From Tretioscincus oriximinensis (taxonomy: Eukaryota > Chordata > Lepidosauria > Squamata > Gymnophthalmidae): a DNA stretch of 64,000 bases. The notes beneath the pieces were generated by a model. The model was given only the letters and a program-made list of their open reading frames with translations. It did not search any database and was not told the origin of the DNA. A program made the translations under genes and the position numbers. Of this stretch, positions 20,653 through 32,884 are shown piece after piece. The stretch lies in assembly GCA_022410635.1 (NCBI GenBank), contig JAJVDF010000167.1, positions 835,692 to 899,691 on the forward strand, written 5' to 3'. Within the stretch, counting starts at the first letter, position 1, and each line of letters opens with the position of its first letter.

Positions 20653-20765
20653 GCTGCTTGAGACTGCCCATGTGCACTTGGTGGACTACAGTGTGAGACA
20701 AAATGCTGGACTGGATGAGCTCTGGGCTGATTCAGCAGGGCTCCTCTTATGTTCTCTACACAGTT
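20653..20765 (+). mobile_element. CR1-like LINE 3' end, right part
   Basis: It continues the interrupted element: GACTGCCCATGTGCACTTGG, AAAATGCTGGACTGGATGAG, and a terminal GATTCAGCAGGGCTCCTCTTATGTTCT as in the 63.7-kb copy. CR1-type elements characteristically end this way without a poly(A) tail. Confidence 0.75.
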
Positions 20766-20869
20766 CCCTTANACTATTCCCAACTATGGCATCCTGTAAA
20801 ATTCTCCCCCAATAATAGATCCCTCTCTGTTGTATTATTACCCCTCTCTCTCTCTACAGAACATTGCAG

Positions 20870-21470
20870 AAAAAAAAACAAATAAACAAAACAAAACCCC
20901 ACAAAGGTTCTAGGTCCAGAGAGATAGTCATTCCCACCTCACTGTCCCCAAAAGGAACAAAAGGCAGCCCTTGAACATAGCCACAGCTGTTAAGTTATTG
21001 GGACATTGACTTTTCTCAAAATAATCTTTCATCCATTACATCCCTTCAGAGGAGGACACAAGCNCTTTCAGAAAATAGATTATTTCCCTGTCTGTTCTAG
21101 GCTAATCAAGAGTGATAGGAAATTGGAGAAAAGGGTCTGTTTCACATGTCCTAGTCCTGCAAAGAAGCACCAAACCTATTTGTTGTCAAAATCACAATTG
21201 TTCCAACAGCATTAGACAATGGCAATTAGAGTCCAGCAGGATACAGATCATATCAGGTGGCAGAAGGAGAGACCAAGAAGTGGGTAGTCCAACCACTTAT
21301 GCTGGATACAGCTGGTGCAGCTTCCCACACATTAAAAACAAAATAGAAATTTACAACTTTAAGAGGCGAGAAAATAATTTCCAGCACTTTTCTCTTTTCA
21401 GAAAAGCAAAGGAAATAGTATTTACATATACCTGACCCATCCACATTGCAAAATAATCTCTGGCTCTGGT
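20870..21470. other. Non-coding DNA
   Basis: It includes a CT run and an A-rich stretch (20838-20896). A 107-codon frame at 21112-21435 resembles no protein I know and lacks splice support. Confidence 0.45.
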
Positions 21471-21475
21471 CACAG

Positions 21476-21567
21476 ACGTGCTTTTAAACCATCTTCAGTC
21501 CTGAAGAACTGGATTGAAAACCAGAGGGAGAGGTTTTCAGAACTCAAAATGGATTAAAAGCACATGT
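21476..21567. repeat. Small inverted-ended repeat, same family as 1660-1760
   Basis: The left end ACGTGCTTTTAAACCAT (21476-21492) is matched in inverted form by ATGGATTAAAAGCACATGT (21549-21567) with few mismatches. The core CTTCAGTCCTGAAGAACTGG is shared with the copy near 1.7 kb. It is a probable decayed MITE of about 92 bp. Confidence 0.5.
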
Positions 21568-22084
21568 ACAATCACAGCTTTTAGGGCCTAGATAATGAAA
21601 AAGTTAAGAAAATTATAAACACCCTGGAAACTGTAAAATTATTAGTATTTGTTTACAGCTTGGGGAGTTTTTCATTGATGGACAGGCTATAAATATGTGA
21701 ATAATTAAATAAATAAATTTAAACACCATCTGCACTGTCCTTTTGAAAGACTCAGGGGCATGGACAGCAACAACAAAACCATGGGCCTAAAAATAAACTA
21801 TGTCACTGTTGGGGAGGGAAAGAAGGGAAAAAAAGAAAGCTATAAATTGAACAAGGGAAAAGAGGACTTAGGTGAGAGGGAAGAAAGAGAGAAAGGGAAA
21901 GAGAGAAAAAATTGTAATTGAAAAGTTGAACATCAGTAGTGTTTTCTGGACCCTCTGGACTGTGCTGCGGGACCCTTCCTAGGGCTCTGGATTCGCCTGC
22001 AGCAGGCAGAGGAATCAGAAAGAAAGAGGGACGGAGGGTTCGGGTCTGAAAGGATGCAAAAGATGAGGCCACTTATGTAAAAAA

Positions 22085-22750
22085 AGAGAACTGGGGGCCA
22101 TGGCCGATGCAAGGCCAGGGGCAGAGCCGTGATATTGGGGTGGGTCGTGGGAAGATGTCGCGTAAAAACCAGGGACTTAGCGGCGGCCCCGTCCCATCCC
22201 GCAGGCTTCCGGTCGCACCAGAAACACCAGTAAGAAGAATAGAAGGGGAGGGGGGGAGGCGGGCGGCGGCGGCGGCGGCTGATTTGGCAGACGCAGCGGC
22301 TGCCGGTGCCGCCTGACTTTCGAGGCTCGCAGCAGGCTGTGCTTGGCAGCCAGTAATTGGCCTCTTCCTTCAGCTCCTGCCCGCGGTGGTGGCATCAAAG
22401 CTGATCCGGCGGCGGCGGCGGGGCGTCAAAAGGCAAGACATGGGCTTAAAAGGAAACGCGCCTGAGCAATCGATGCGGGGGTCGCGGAGTGTCCCGCGCC
22501 TACGTGCGTGCTTTTAGGCGGCGGCTGGCTTCGCCGGAGTCGGCTCGGGAATGGCAGCGAGAAAGATTCCCCTCGCCCCGGGCCCTTCCTCCTGGGCCTG
22601 AAGCAGGCCGGTGCCCCCGCCCGCGCCCCCGCCCGCGCCCAGCCCGCTGCCGCTGCTCCCGCACAAGCGGAAGGAAGGAGAATTCTGTGCGCGAGGCCGG
22701 CCACCCCCACAGCTTTTAAAGGGACAGGAGATCGCTCTTGAATTTGGAAT
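22085..22750. promoter_or_regulatory. CpG island 1 (candidate promoter)
   Basis: A dense CpG stretch with CGG-rich runs (22258-22280 and 22405-22425), sharply different from the AT-rich flanks. A purine-rich tract (21815-21915) lies upstream. It has no TATA box. A start codon in moderate context at 22155 opens a short frame beginning MSRKNQGLSG, and a donor-like GTAAGA occurs at 22230, so a + strand first exon is possible. The frame becomes an alanine run from the CGG repeat and is not evidence of a protein. Direction and gene are unknown. Confidence 0.6.
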
Positions 22751-24590
22751 AAATGCGTGGACGATGCTCCTTCTTCAAATATCGCACACTTTACGGGGAC
22801 TAAATTGGTGGCAAGGCTGGGCAANAAANCAAAACAAAAACCCGGCTACACNCACGACTTTTGTAGCACTCCCAAAGACAGGTTCTCTGGAGCCTGACGT
22901 CTCTAGTTATGGGTAGTTCTTCTGCCAAGCAAAAGCATGTGCAGACCAGAGCTTGAACCCAGNCTCCCTTTCACTACTGCACATATCTCAAATAAGGTTT
23001 GGGTTATTATGAAAACCATATATGATATCATCTATATTCTGTCTCCTCAACCAACTCTGTCCCAGTGATTTTGTCTTCCATTATACCAGGCACAATAGGC
23101 CACAGCCAAAAGCCAGTTTCTACAGTGAAAGGATTTTTTTTTCCTGTGCTTCCCTTGAAATTTATGGACTTTAGAAGGAGCCTGTAAACTTGCTTCAGTA
23201 AGATGTACAGATTTGCTTTCAGTAGAGGGAAGAACTTCTGGTTGCATTTTCCTTGGGCTGTATGCTCTGGGTGTACATGCTTTGCTGCCTGGCTAGAAGG
23301 GGAGATGTGTCTTTTATCCTTTTGTTGTCCAATGGTGTTTGACTCTTTTTCCAATTGACCACATATCTGGTCAAGCTCATTGGTTGCTTCTTTAACAAAA
23401 TCTATCCATATCTACTTGAACTGTACCTGAGCTGATTAGTCACCCACATCAGTTGTTATTTCCAGCACCCAGCTTGCTACATGTGTAGTCTGTCCATAGG
23501 CACCTGGGGTAGACTTGTCTATGGAAACTGATGCTGCACACCTTTTTATTAGTCTCTAAAGTGCTCCGAGGTGCCTTTCTGGAAGATATATCCTTGTCAC
23601 CTTCAGCCATCCCTTTCTGTTTTTGCCTTCAATCATCTCAGTATCAGGGTCTTTTCAATGAGTTCTGCCTTCTCATTGTGTGGCCAAAGCTTCAACTGTA
23701 GTATTTCTCTTTCTAATGAACAATTAGAATTTATTTCTTTCAGTGTTGACTGATCTGACTGCCTTTTAGTCCAGTAAATTCTCAAAAAAGTATTTTCCAG
23801 TTTCACAGTTCAAAAGCATCTGTTGTTTGCTGTTTAGCCTATGGTCCAACTCTTATAANCAAGCAATGAAAATGAGAAAACTCTATGGAATACAGTTGGC
23901 AAGATGTCTGCTTCTTATCCCCTGCCCCTCTGGTTTTCTCCACTAGTTTTAAGAAGATTTTGGTGTTTAGAACTGCTTACTAATGGTGGTAGTTTCTTTG
24001 CTTCCTTATCTAATCTGAGACCATAATAAAGCAAGTGTGGATCTCTGTCACTGTTGTGGTCAATAAGGAGCCATATATATATATATAGACATTCTAGCTC
24101 TTTCTAACCATCAATGTAGAAGNTACTCAGTACCTTTTGTTCTTAACTGTTTATTTACACAAAGTACATCTGGGAACAGATGGGAAGAGTGCATGCCCAC
24201 TGATTAACAGTCACTAAGCAACAACAATCCATCTTCTCAATATCCTTGTATCTTTGCTTATCAGCTCTTAGCAACCTTTTCAGATTATTATGCTATTTTC
24301 CTGCTTTTCTGTTCAGTCCTGTTTTTATTCAATGTGTAGAAAACCTTATTTCTCAATTCATTGAGCAGATTGGGTGCAAGAAGCAATTGTGAGTTAGAAT
24401 AACCAATTATTTTTGAAAATTGGGAAGAGATAACCAGCACTTGGGCCATCCTACCTGTTTATCTAAAGTCTGTTTTTCACTGTGATTTTTTTCAAGATTT
24501 CTAATTTTTGTAAGGTTATTTTCAGTTTAGATCAATGGACCAATAAACTGGAAGTTACTTGTGTCATAGGGTCTGGAGTTCAGAAAATTA
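22751..24590. other. AT-rich non-coding DNA
   Basis: It holds an (AT)n run at about 24075-24090 and a Penelope-like fragment listed separately. Minus-strand frames at 23028-23354 carry no recognisable domain. Confidence 0.5.
23484..23578 (+). mobile_element. Diverged Penelope-like terminal fragment
   Basis: The order GTAGTCTGTCCATAGGCACC, GTAGACTTGTCTATGGAAAC, then TTTTTATTAGTCTCTAAAGTGC follows the arm plan of the palindromic insertions: hammerhead-like stem, spacer, then the TAGTCTCTAAAGTGCT terminal block. It is a single arm, highly decayed. Confidence 0.45.
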
Positions 24591-24840
24591 GACATTACCT
24601 AAGTCTTGATGGGGATGTTTTGTCCTTAAAAGATAGGATGTGTGATCTTGGGGGTTTTCTGAATTCACAATTGCTACTTGAAGTTCAGATGACAGCAGCC
24701 AGGATTTCTACCTCTGCCCAATATCCCCCTTTCCTGAATGGGGACGACTTGGAAAACAGTACTTCTTGCTCTGGTAACATCCAGACTAGACTATTTTAGT
24801 GCACAGGGCTACTCTTGAAGTGATCCTGAAGTGCAAAATA
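24590..24840 (+). mobile_element. L2 LINE fragment (ORF2 region)
   Basis: It corresponds to 32100-32330 of the larger L2 copy: CAGATGACAGCAGCCAGGAT, GGGGACGACTTGG, TCTGGTAACATCCAGACTAG and ACTATTTTAGTGCAC. This is the stretch where L2 ORF2 encodes the peptide ending in DYCNALY in better copies. No intact frame remains. Confidence 0.65.
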
Positions 24841-27800
24841 CAGCAACACAACTAATGGCAGGAGTTTCTGGCTGGAAGCACATTACACTAAAGTTGAAGG
24901 ATCAGAACTGGATCAATTTATTACTGAGCACAGTTCAATAAATTGACATGCTGGGATTTTTCTGATAAATTATTAAATAAAATATACACCATCAGCCATA
25001 ATATTTGGGGATGCAATCCCACTGGGGGGGGGGGGGACAAGCAGTTTGGAAAACAGTGAAATGGATCTAAATCCACTTTGCNCTTTTCCCTCCTTCCCTG
25101 CCCTACTTTGGCCCCATTTTAGGGACCGACAGGGCAGGGAAGAGTGGACTCATGTAGAGCACTTGGTGAGTGACTGCAGCACAGCTTTTGTATATATATA
25201 ACTCTTGGTTTTGCATAAGTTTTCACCTCCATAAAAGCAGGGATTGGGATCCTGGTGGATGCTTCTGGCTTTTGCTGCCTTTTCAATAGGGTCCTGAAAA
25301 CAACCAGTGCCATTCTGACTTGATAGCAGAAAAGGTAGAGACACAGTTCTTGTAGTATTATCAAGTGATATTAAGAATAGGGCTCTANTACTTCCAATAT
25401 TGTGCAGAAGAAGAAATTTCATCAAGTGTTGCATGTATGACAAACAACACTTGCTGCCATTCCCTCTTCTATAGAANTATAGGAATTCTATCTTTTTTGC
25501 TGCATAGTAATCCCACAATCACTACATCAGTATCTTGAAGAGAAAAAGAAGTTATATATATTGAGTGTAAATAAACAGTTTGNTTACATGTATCATTTTT
25601 TTTGCATACATGGATCAAAATGTAAGTTCATTAAGATCAGTTAAGAAAAAAAAATAGTGGTATGATGACCAAAGGCTTATTTTGGCCATTTCCACATTGG
25701 AATTCTAGACCCTTATTCCGAGATACATGTCGGTACAGAGTGAAAAGGGCCTTGCACCATCTTTCTGTCATACATTCCTTCTGCAGATATTATCCTGATT
25801 AATTTGAAACAAGACTTTTTTAAAAATTATAGCAAATGTTGTCTTGAAGAATACATATGTTTACATTTATTTTAGTAGACTCGGATGTACGTCATTATTC
25901 CAGTAATTCAGCAGAATTCAAATAGTTNTTTTTAATGTTTGATATTTAAATTTGCACACTAGCAGATAATTTCCAAGTGATAATTCCAATAGTATTTTCC
26001 AGGATTTGCCTATTTCCAAGTGTTTTCATATTAGTTCCACTAAGAGCAGAATATGTTTTTAATTTTTTTACTGTTGTTCACATTCAAGGTGCCAAGTAAG
26101 AGTTGTAAACTGTGAAGTAACTACCATGGAACAGATTAAATAAAGTGCCTCGGTGGATGAATTTCAGAGAACAGAAAGTGTATGTGGTAAGTGTTACACT
26201 TTTTTTTAAAAAAAAAGATTCAGTCATTCAGTATTACAAAAAACTCTACATATTGCTTTCTTTTCTGGATTTAGGCTCAAGATAAATCCTCCAGTCGCAT
26301 GTGGTAAAAGGTATACTGGTGACAAAGCTTTTCTCTAATCACTACTTATTGCACATTATATCGTTTTAGCCATGGCATGCCACTGTATTTAATATTCATG
26401 TGTCACCTTTCAGCACCTGCCTTTGAAAATATCTTTTACAATTAATTCATTTTACTAGAAATTATATACATTTTCATTCTCCCCTATGGATTATGAAATA
26501 TTTAAATTACCCTCCTGAAACCTGCATCCTATTATAATGAGATTTGAGGAATTTATATGTTATGGGCAATTATAAAAGCAATATGGATTGAAAGAATATT
26601 CTGAATGACTGAAGAACAAATACTGTATTGTTGAGCAATCTATAGACCTTGGTGCCTCTTGGGTGGGTTGCTGTAGCAACCATCCCTGTTCACTTTAAAT
26701 TTTATATATATGGGGCTCAGTTAAAAGCAGACAGGTATGGAATAAGTGCTTTCGTATACTGCTCTTTTAAAAATGAGCTGTGGCCGAGTACAGCAAGGGA
26801 AGGAGGGCAAAGAGGCTGGAGTTCGAATTAAAAAAACCTGAAACCAAATCACCAAGGGTTAGGCTGCATAAACTGTGAATTCTCCTATATAACCTGCTGC
26901 TCTACAATTTAAATGTCACTTTTGCAATGTAAATTGGCAGCCTCACTTCTTTTAAAGAAATAAACATTTGAGTATCACTCCCAATTGAATAAAGAGAAAA
27001 GTTGGNATAATTACTGAAAAGGGATGTTAAGTGATCTCACCATGAAATAATCATACTTGTAAGGAAAAGAGACACTTGGCTGCCTTTTGGTAAGGTTATA
27101 GAATGGTTGATTATTTCAATAATTACACCTCCTGAGGTTNTTTTTTTTTTTTAAGAAAATCAAATGTGAGCTTCAGGTGGAAAATGATGAAAGATTTTCT
27201 GTTTCTTGTTGCCAACAGGCCTTTGCCTAACACGAACCCTTAATCTTGCCTTCTTGGAAAAAATCCAAAGGAGATTTGCTGCCAATTATTGGGTGTTTGT
27301 AACACATGTTTTTAAAATATGGTCTGGAGGTGCTGGTATTTCAGTGTAAATTATACTCAATTTTAAATGACACAGAAATTCTACAGGTGTTGTAAAAGCT
27401 ATTTTTATTTGTCTTTCAAAATATTTTCTCTTGAGTTTCAAGAATAAAGAAATTTCGTTCCTGCAACCTTTTTTGCTGAACTACTAAAAAACCTTTTTAA
27501 CAGGTGGAGGTATCATACTTATTGCTTTGAAATGTGTTGACCAGAGTTGAAAAATAATGTCCCCATTATAAGGTCATGTCTATTTAAAGATTAGGACCTA
27601 GCAATTTAAATATGTAGATGATGCAGAGGACATACCTCTGTATATATTTCTTTCAGTAGTATCATTCTCTGATTTCAGGATATATCACCAGTGATATACG
27701 CTTTAAGCTGTCACAACTTTAAAGATTTTTAAATGTTTTTTTCTGTACAAAAAAGGAAAATGCTGAGATTTCAACCTTCATTTTTAATTATTTCACTTCC

Positions 27801-30800
27801 ATATATTTGGGTAACGTTTCATGTGTTGGAACTGTTCAGAATAACAAGAGATAATGACTGGTTAAAAGTGGCTTTTGGTATCCTTTTTATTACATGTGGC
27901 ATTCTAGTAGCACCATCTTGGAGCAAAATTGGAACAGACATTCTACAAAAGCTAATTCTACCAACTTCTTTCTCCCTATTAATCTCTTACGTGCTAATGC
28001 TATACTCTTTTTGCTTACTGTCCAAACTAACGTTATTTCTTTAGTTTTATAACATATTTTCTTGACACTTTTCTATCCCAGGTCTTCTTAAATAGGTCTT
28101 CATGACAAGTTTGAACAGATTCTAGCAATAGAATACAGTACACAAAAGGTTAATAACCTGTAGATATTACATCTAACGATTATCTGCATTCTGTGATCAA
28201 GACCTTTTGTTCACTGAGCCTTATTCTGGGCTCTGTGAATTAAGGGTCTGCCCATTATAGGCCTGCAGTAATCTATGCTAGCATGCAGATATCAAGCATC
28301 AATTCTTGCCATCTGAACTGCTATGGGAAGAGGTTTGGGGGCATCCCTACTTACCAGCATAATCACAAGAATGTTTATTAAAGTAAAATTTCCATTTACA
28401 CTTTTGATTCTCACTGTGATATCTTCTTAGAAATCTAGGACCAAAATATAAGAGAAACAACATGGCTCTGAACAATCTCTTAGCTACATTTTAAGTTACT
28501 GTAGGTCCTAATAGACCTTCTTTGTCTATATTCTTGATGGCCAGGTTCAGTTGTAAGATAAAAAAAATGCTGCTTTCCACACTGAGCTTCATTCAGGGCT
28601 CTATCTTACCCTAGAGGTTTACCAGCCCATGCTAGTTTAGACTATGGCAGATCCCATTCTGGTGGCAGGCCCCTATTCCAAGATATGACCCAGAATAAGG
28701 GAATTGTTCTCATTGGGAGCTTGCTCAGGCTTAGTTTCCTTNCAGAGCTCCAGTATCTTACAGGATTCCCATAAATCTAAAGAAAATGATGGATATATGA
28801 AGCTCCAAGTGCAGTCTGGTGATGGAACAAGATCTTTATATGTGTTTCCAACATAAGTCTACATAAGTTCTCTGCAAAACATGTCCACAAAACCTCCAAA
28901 TGTACATGTTGAAATTCTACTGCTAGCCAAAGATTTTTGATATGATAATATATATATTGCAATTCACTCAGATATACAGTGCTGATCAAATAATGACCTT
29001 TCAGATGTCATTAAACCATAGATCCCATAAAACACAAGCAATCTGGCAAATGGAAAGGAAAGTCATTGTTTGCTTTTTCTTTTACTCGAACACTTTCACA
29101 AAAATATAAAGTGACGTTTTTAGTATAACTAAGATATAGTACCAGCATCACACACACACTTCTGTACTGCATTATAATTCAGGACTGAAATTTATAACAT
29201 TCTGAAATTGATTGGTGGGCTGGAATAAGGATGTCTGCGTTCAGACAACCCTTCCTGCCCAGACCCTCCCTGACCAGACCAGTACCAATTTTAAATGTTA
29301 GGCTTAATATTTGAAATTGGTATCCAGCTGGCATTTTGAAAGCTGGCATCAAAAATTCGTNCTCTCTGGTAATTCCAGCTAGACCCTTGGTGATACACCA
29401 ACAATTGCCACTACATACATGTGTGCCACCAAAAAGGGAATTCTGCAATATACCAGACCATATGTACTTTCTACCCATTTTCGTGATTCAGTAATACCGA
29501 CAATGGTCTGGAGGACAAGGACAAAATTGTGCCTTATCTAGTCCATTTCTATGTCAAGTGCAAAGTGAGCTAAGGCTTGGGTGCAACTTCTGCATATCTC
29601 CCCTAGCGTGCAAACTGCAGATGCCACCATTGGGAATGTGTGGACTACCACCAACTGCAGAAATGCTCTTTGAATTGTTCACATATAATTACATTGTCTA
29701 CACTGTGTGTACACATGTTTTGCAAGCTCTTGGGTGACACATAGATTTGCTCAACAGGAATATATAATGTACACTGCTTGTCCGTTGCTTTTTATTTTCT
29801 ATAATTTTCTCATATGGGTATAGAATACCTTCATTTCTGATGCAGAACACTTCTCAAAGATTTTCAATTNAAGCCTTAACTGTTTATGGTTAACAATATG
29901 CTTATAACAATATACTGATTTGGTCTTTGGTACCATTCTGCCAATATTACTGTACAAGAGAAAAANATGTAGTACCAAAGGAGTGATGTCACCACTTCCA
30001 AGTAGTAAAGGAAGTGTAATGTTGTCTGTGAATGACCATTCAGGGCCATGGACTGCCAGACAGGTGATGGCCAATCAGTGGCAAGCATTTGTCAGGTTTT
30101 AAGACAAAGAACAATCTGAGGTAGGTTTGTCTGTTCAAATGCCTGAAGGATTTTTGTGTGTGCATGTCTGCAGATGACATGCGTTTTCTAATGGAGGTGA
30201 TTGAGAAAAATGCCTTGTACCATAAGTTGAAGTAATGATCAGTGAGAATCATAGTATATAGTGCTGTTCAAGTTGCATCATGCAGAGCTCCTCTTATGTT
30301 GATACCACTTCCTGACCATATTATTTGCACCCAAAATATACAACTAGAGAAAATCAACCCCACCAACCAGTTATTAACAAAAGTTTTGAAACCTTTTTCA
30401 TTCTAATGCACCCTACTGTGACACTTTTCAATTAATATATTGTATAATGAAAATGCAAAAGAACATTTAATTTTCTTCCATTATTTTGGATGGCTATGAT
30501 ATAATTGTTAATATATATGAGTTTCATTTTTTAACATTTGATGTGAACCAAAAATGTCCCTTTCTAAACTGTGAAGTTATTTAAAACGTCTGTGTTCTTA
30601 GTGCTGGAAACATAGGCATCTTTTTCTGAAAAATATTATATATGTCTAACCTCTGTTGTGCAAATTACATCTATATTTTAGGTGACACTACTTTATATTC
30701 AGACTGGTAGGCTTCTAGCCATTTAAGGATTCACAAGTGAAATCTGTTCCTTTCTTTGGAGAGTGTGATGCAAAGCATTCTATAGACCCAGTTTTTCTAT

Positions 30801-30830
30801 TGGTATAAACAATGATATATAATATTATAG
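24841..30830. other. AT-rich non-coding DNA
   Basis: It contains a G run near 25022-25036, a T run near 27140-27152 and many short A/T runs. A hydrophobic 103-codon frame at 27733-28044 reflects base composition. No exon, RNA gene or well-preserved repeat could be supported. Confidence 0.5.
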
Positions 30831-30831
30831 A

Positions 30832-30976
30832 AAAATCATAAAGACCAACAAGAAAAAGTATCCATCTGAGCTTTCATAGAAAAGTCTCCTTCACATGCTA
30901 CATGTGATAGCATCTAAAGAAAGAGTCATCTATAAAGGCTCACACTGGCTACTTTTTTCTTGTTAATCTCTAAGGG
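30832..30976. mobile_element. Decayed Penelope-like fold-back fragment
   Basis: The left part (AAGACCAACAAGAAAAAGTA ... GAGCTTTCATAGAAAAGTCT) and right part (TCATCTATAAAGGCTCACAC ... TTTTTCTTGTTAATCTCTAA) are inverted relatives of each other, in the same head-to-head arrangement as at 19.3 and 32.7 kb. It is far more diverged. Confidence 0.5.
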
Positions 30977-31100
30977 GTTATGGGAGGTCCCTTGTTAAAA
31001 ATACTGAACATATAGGAACATGACTGCTTCTCTGTTCCAGTCAAGAGAATTATTTCTTCTAGCACCTTCTGTTCACTTCGTCTATGTACAACATCAGCAG

Positions 31101-31408
31101 GCACNGATAGCTCAGTCGCTTAGGAACTTGTCTCTCGCCTGGGAGATGGGGTTTCGAAGCCCTGTGTGGGACGTGGGGAGGGGTGAGCACCTTCCACTAG
31201 CCTGTAGCTCTAGCCAACCCAGCTATTCGAAAGCAAGAATTGCAAGAAATTGCAACCGACTGCAAGTAGATACATGGGAACCACCACAGCCTGGTGGGGA
31301 AGATAGAATGGAAGCCTTTGGGCAAAAATATATCCTTGTAAGCTGCTTTGAGTCCCTTTGAAAGGTGAGAAAAGCGGGGTATAAGAACCAAGTTCTTCTT
31401 CTTATATC
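31101..31408 (+). mobile_element. tRNA-derived SINE (family A), best full copy
   Basis: The tRNA-like head has an A-box-like GATAGCTCAGTCGCTTAGG and a B-box-like GTTTCGAAGCC. A unique body follows (CCTGTAGCTCTAGCCAACCC to CACCACAGCCTGGTGGGGAA), then the tail TTTGAGTCCCTTTGAAAGGT and GAGAAAAGCGGGGTATAAGA, ending in TTCTTCTTCTT. The tail resembles an L2-type 3' end, which suggests mobilisation by a LINE. The same family is at 4709 and 20353. Confidence 0.88.
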
Positions 31409-32669
31409 GTCTTATACTATTGTCTGTTGTGCAAGTGCTATATAAAACTCTGAAATACAGTTTAGTCTAGAAGACTGCTTTGAATATATTTTGGTACATA
31501 TAATTGGGACTTGGAAGAAGCGGATTATCTAGACCCATTTCAATCTGGCTTCAGGCCTAGTCATGGCAAGGAAACCACCTTGGTCACCCTGGTTGATGAC
31601 CTGCTTTGGGAGAGGGGTGGGGAAATGCGACCCTGTTTGTTCTTCTGGACTTTTCAGTGGCTTTTGATACAATTGANTATGGTATCCTCCTGGAGAGACT
31701 ATGAAGTTTAGGAGTTCATGGCAATGCATTGCAGTGGTTCCACTCCTATCTCCAAGGCCACTTCCAGAGAGTGATGGTGAGGGAGTCTTGCTCGGCATCC
31801 TGGGAGCTCACTTGTGGGGTTCCTCTGGCGTCGACCCTCTCCCCCATGCTGTTCAACATCTATATGAAGCTGCTGGGAGAGGTCATCCGGAGATTTGGAG
31901 TAAAGTGTTATCAGTACGCAGATCTCTGTTCCATCTGAATCAGGAGAGGTGGTTGAAGTGTTTGACAGGTGCCTGAAGACAGTGATGGGCTGGATGGGGG
32001 CCAATAAATTGAAGCTCAATCCAGACAAGATGGAGGTGCTGTGTGTCGGAGCATCCTGGGTTCGTGAAGTAGGGAGGCACCCTGTCCTTGGTGGGGTAGA
32101 ATAACCCTATAGGGAGCGGGAGTGAAAACTGGTGGTGGTTCTGGACTCTGCACTGACACTTGAAAATCAGATGGAGGCAGTGGCCAGGAGTGCCTACTTC
32201 CAGTTACGTCTGTTCGCCTGTTATGGCCACTTCTGAATAGGGATGATCTAGCCACAGTAATCCATGCTCTGGTAACTTCCAAATTGGACTATTGTAATGC
32301 GCTCTATATGGGGTTGCCCTTGAAAACGGTTCAGAAGCTGCAGTTGGTACAGAATGCAGCAACTAGACTGCTGACTGGAATGGCTGGCCAGACACACATC
32401 ACGTCAGTCTTGAAAGAGCTGCATTGGCTGCCCATCCGCTACCNAGCCCAATTCAAGGTGTTGATCTTAACCTACAAGGCCCTAAATAACTTAGGCCCCA
32501 AATATCTAAAGGAACGCCTTCTCCTATACCAACCTGCCCGTGCCTTAAGATCTGGTTGTACCACCCCTTTCAACAGCCAATTGAGTGGGAACCAGGGGTA
32601 GGACCTTCTCGATGGTTGCCCCCCATCTTTGGAATAGTCTCCCCCTCAAGGTGCCTCTATCATCATTGT

Positions 32670-32884
32670 CCAGCAAAGGAGCTAGCAGCACTTTGAGACT
32701 AACTTGAGAAAAGTGGTTGGCATAAGCTTTCGTAGACAGGTCTGCTTCTTCAGATGCACATCTGAAGAAGTAGACCTGTCTACGAAAGCTTATGCCAACC
32801 ACTTTTCTCAAGTTAGTCTCAAAGTGCTGCTAGCTCCTTTGCTGGACTTTCTGCTAGACTAACACGGCTATTTCTCTGAAATTG
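32670..32884 (+). mobile_element. Penelope-like fold-back insertion inside the L2
   Basis: A 215-bp insertion flanked by a 14-bp duplication TCTATCATCATTGT (32656-32669 and 32885-32898). Inverted arms (32668-32756 and 32759-32847) differ at one place that I can see and are joined by a 2-nt centre. After the palindrome comes the unique end CTTTCTGCTAGACTAACACG and TATTTCTCTGAAAT, the same end that starts the 19.3-kb copy in the opposite orientation. The arms include hammerhead-like cores on both strands. The insertion is younger than the L2 it interrupts. Confidence 0.85.
32762..32794 (+). ncRNA. Hammerhead-ribozyme-like core (right arm)
   Basis: Same core as at 19673: CTGAAGA, an extra A, GTAGAC/GTCTAC stem II, GAAA, GCTTATG. 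The inverted partner at 32721-32753 on the minus strand has a changed stem II base (a C-A mismatch), so the two arms are no longer equivalent. Confidence 0.5.

Noticed and set aside
22155..22316. Short frame beginning MSRKNQ in CpG island 1, reminiscent of zinc-finger protein N-termini starting MSRRKQ
   Set aside because: The resemblance is only a few residues, then the frame turns into repeat-encoded alanines. Not enough to name a gene.
27733..28044. 103-codon hydrophobic frame that could look like a membrane protein
   Set aside because: AT-rich DNA yields Leu/Ile/Phe-rich frames by chance; no splice sites, no homology I recognise, no CpG or promoter context.
28357..28440. Minus-strand donor-like ATGCTG|GTAAGTAGGG
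   Set aside because: Good donor but no pyrimidine-rich acceptor at exon distance; probably a lone cryptic site.
31101..31175. tRNA gene
   Set aside because: The tRNA-like A and B boxes belong to a SINE head; the sequence continues into a repeated body and tail and does not give a proper cloverleaf.
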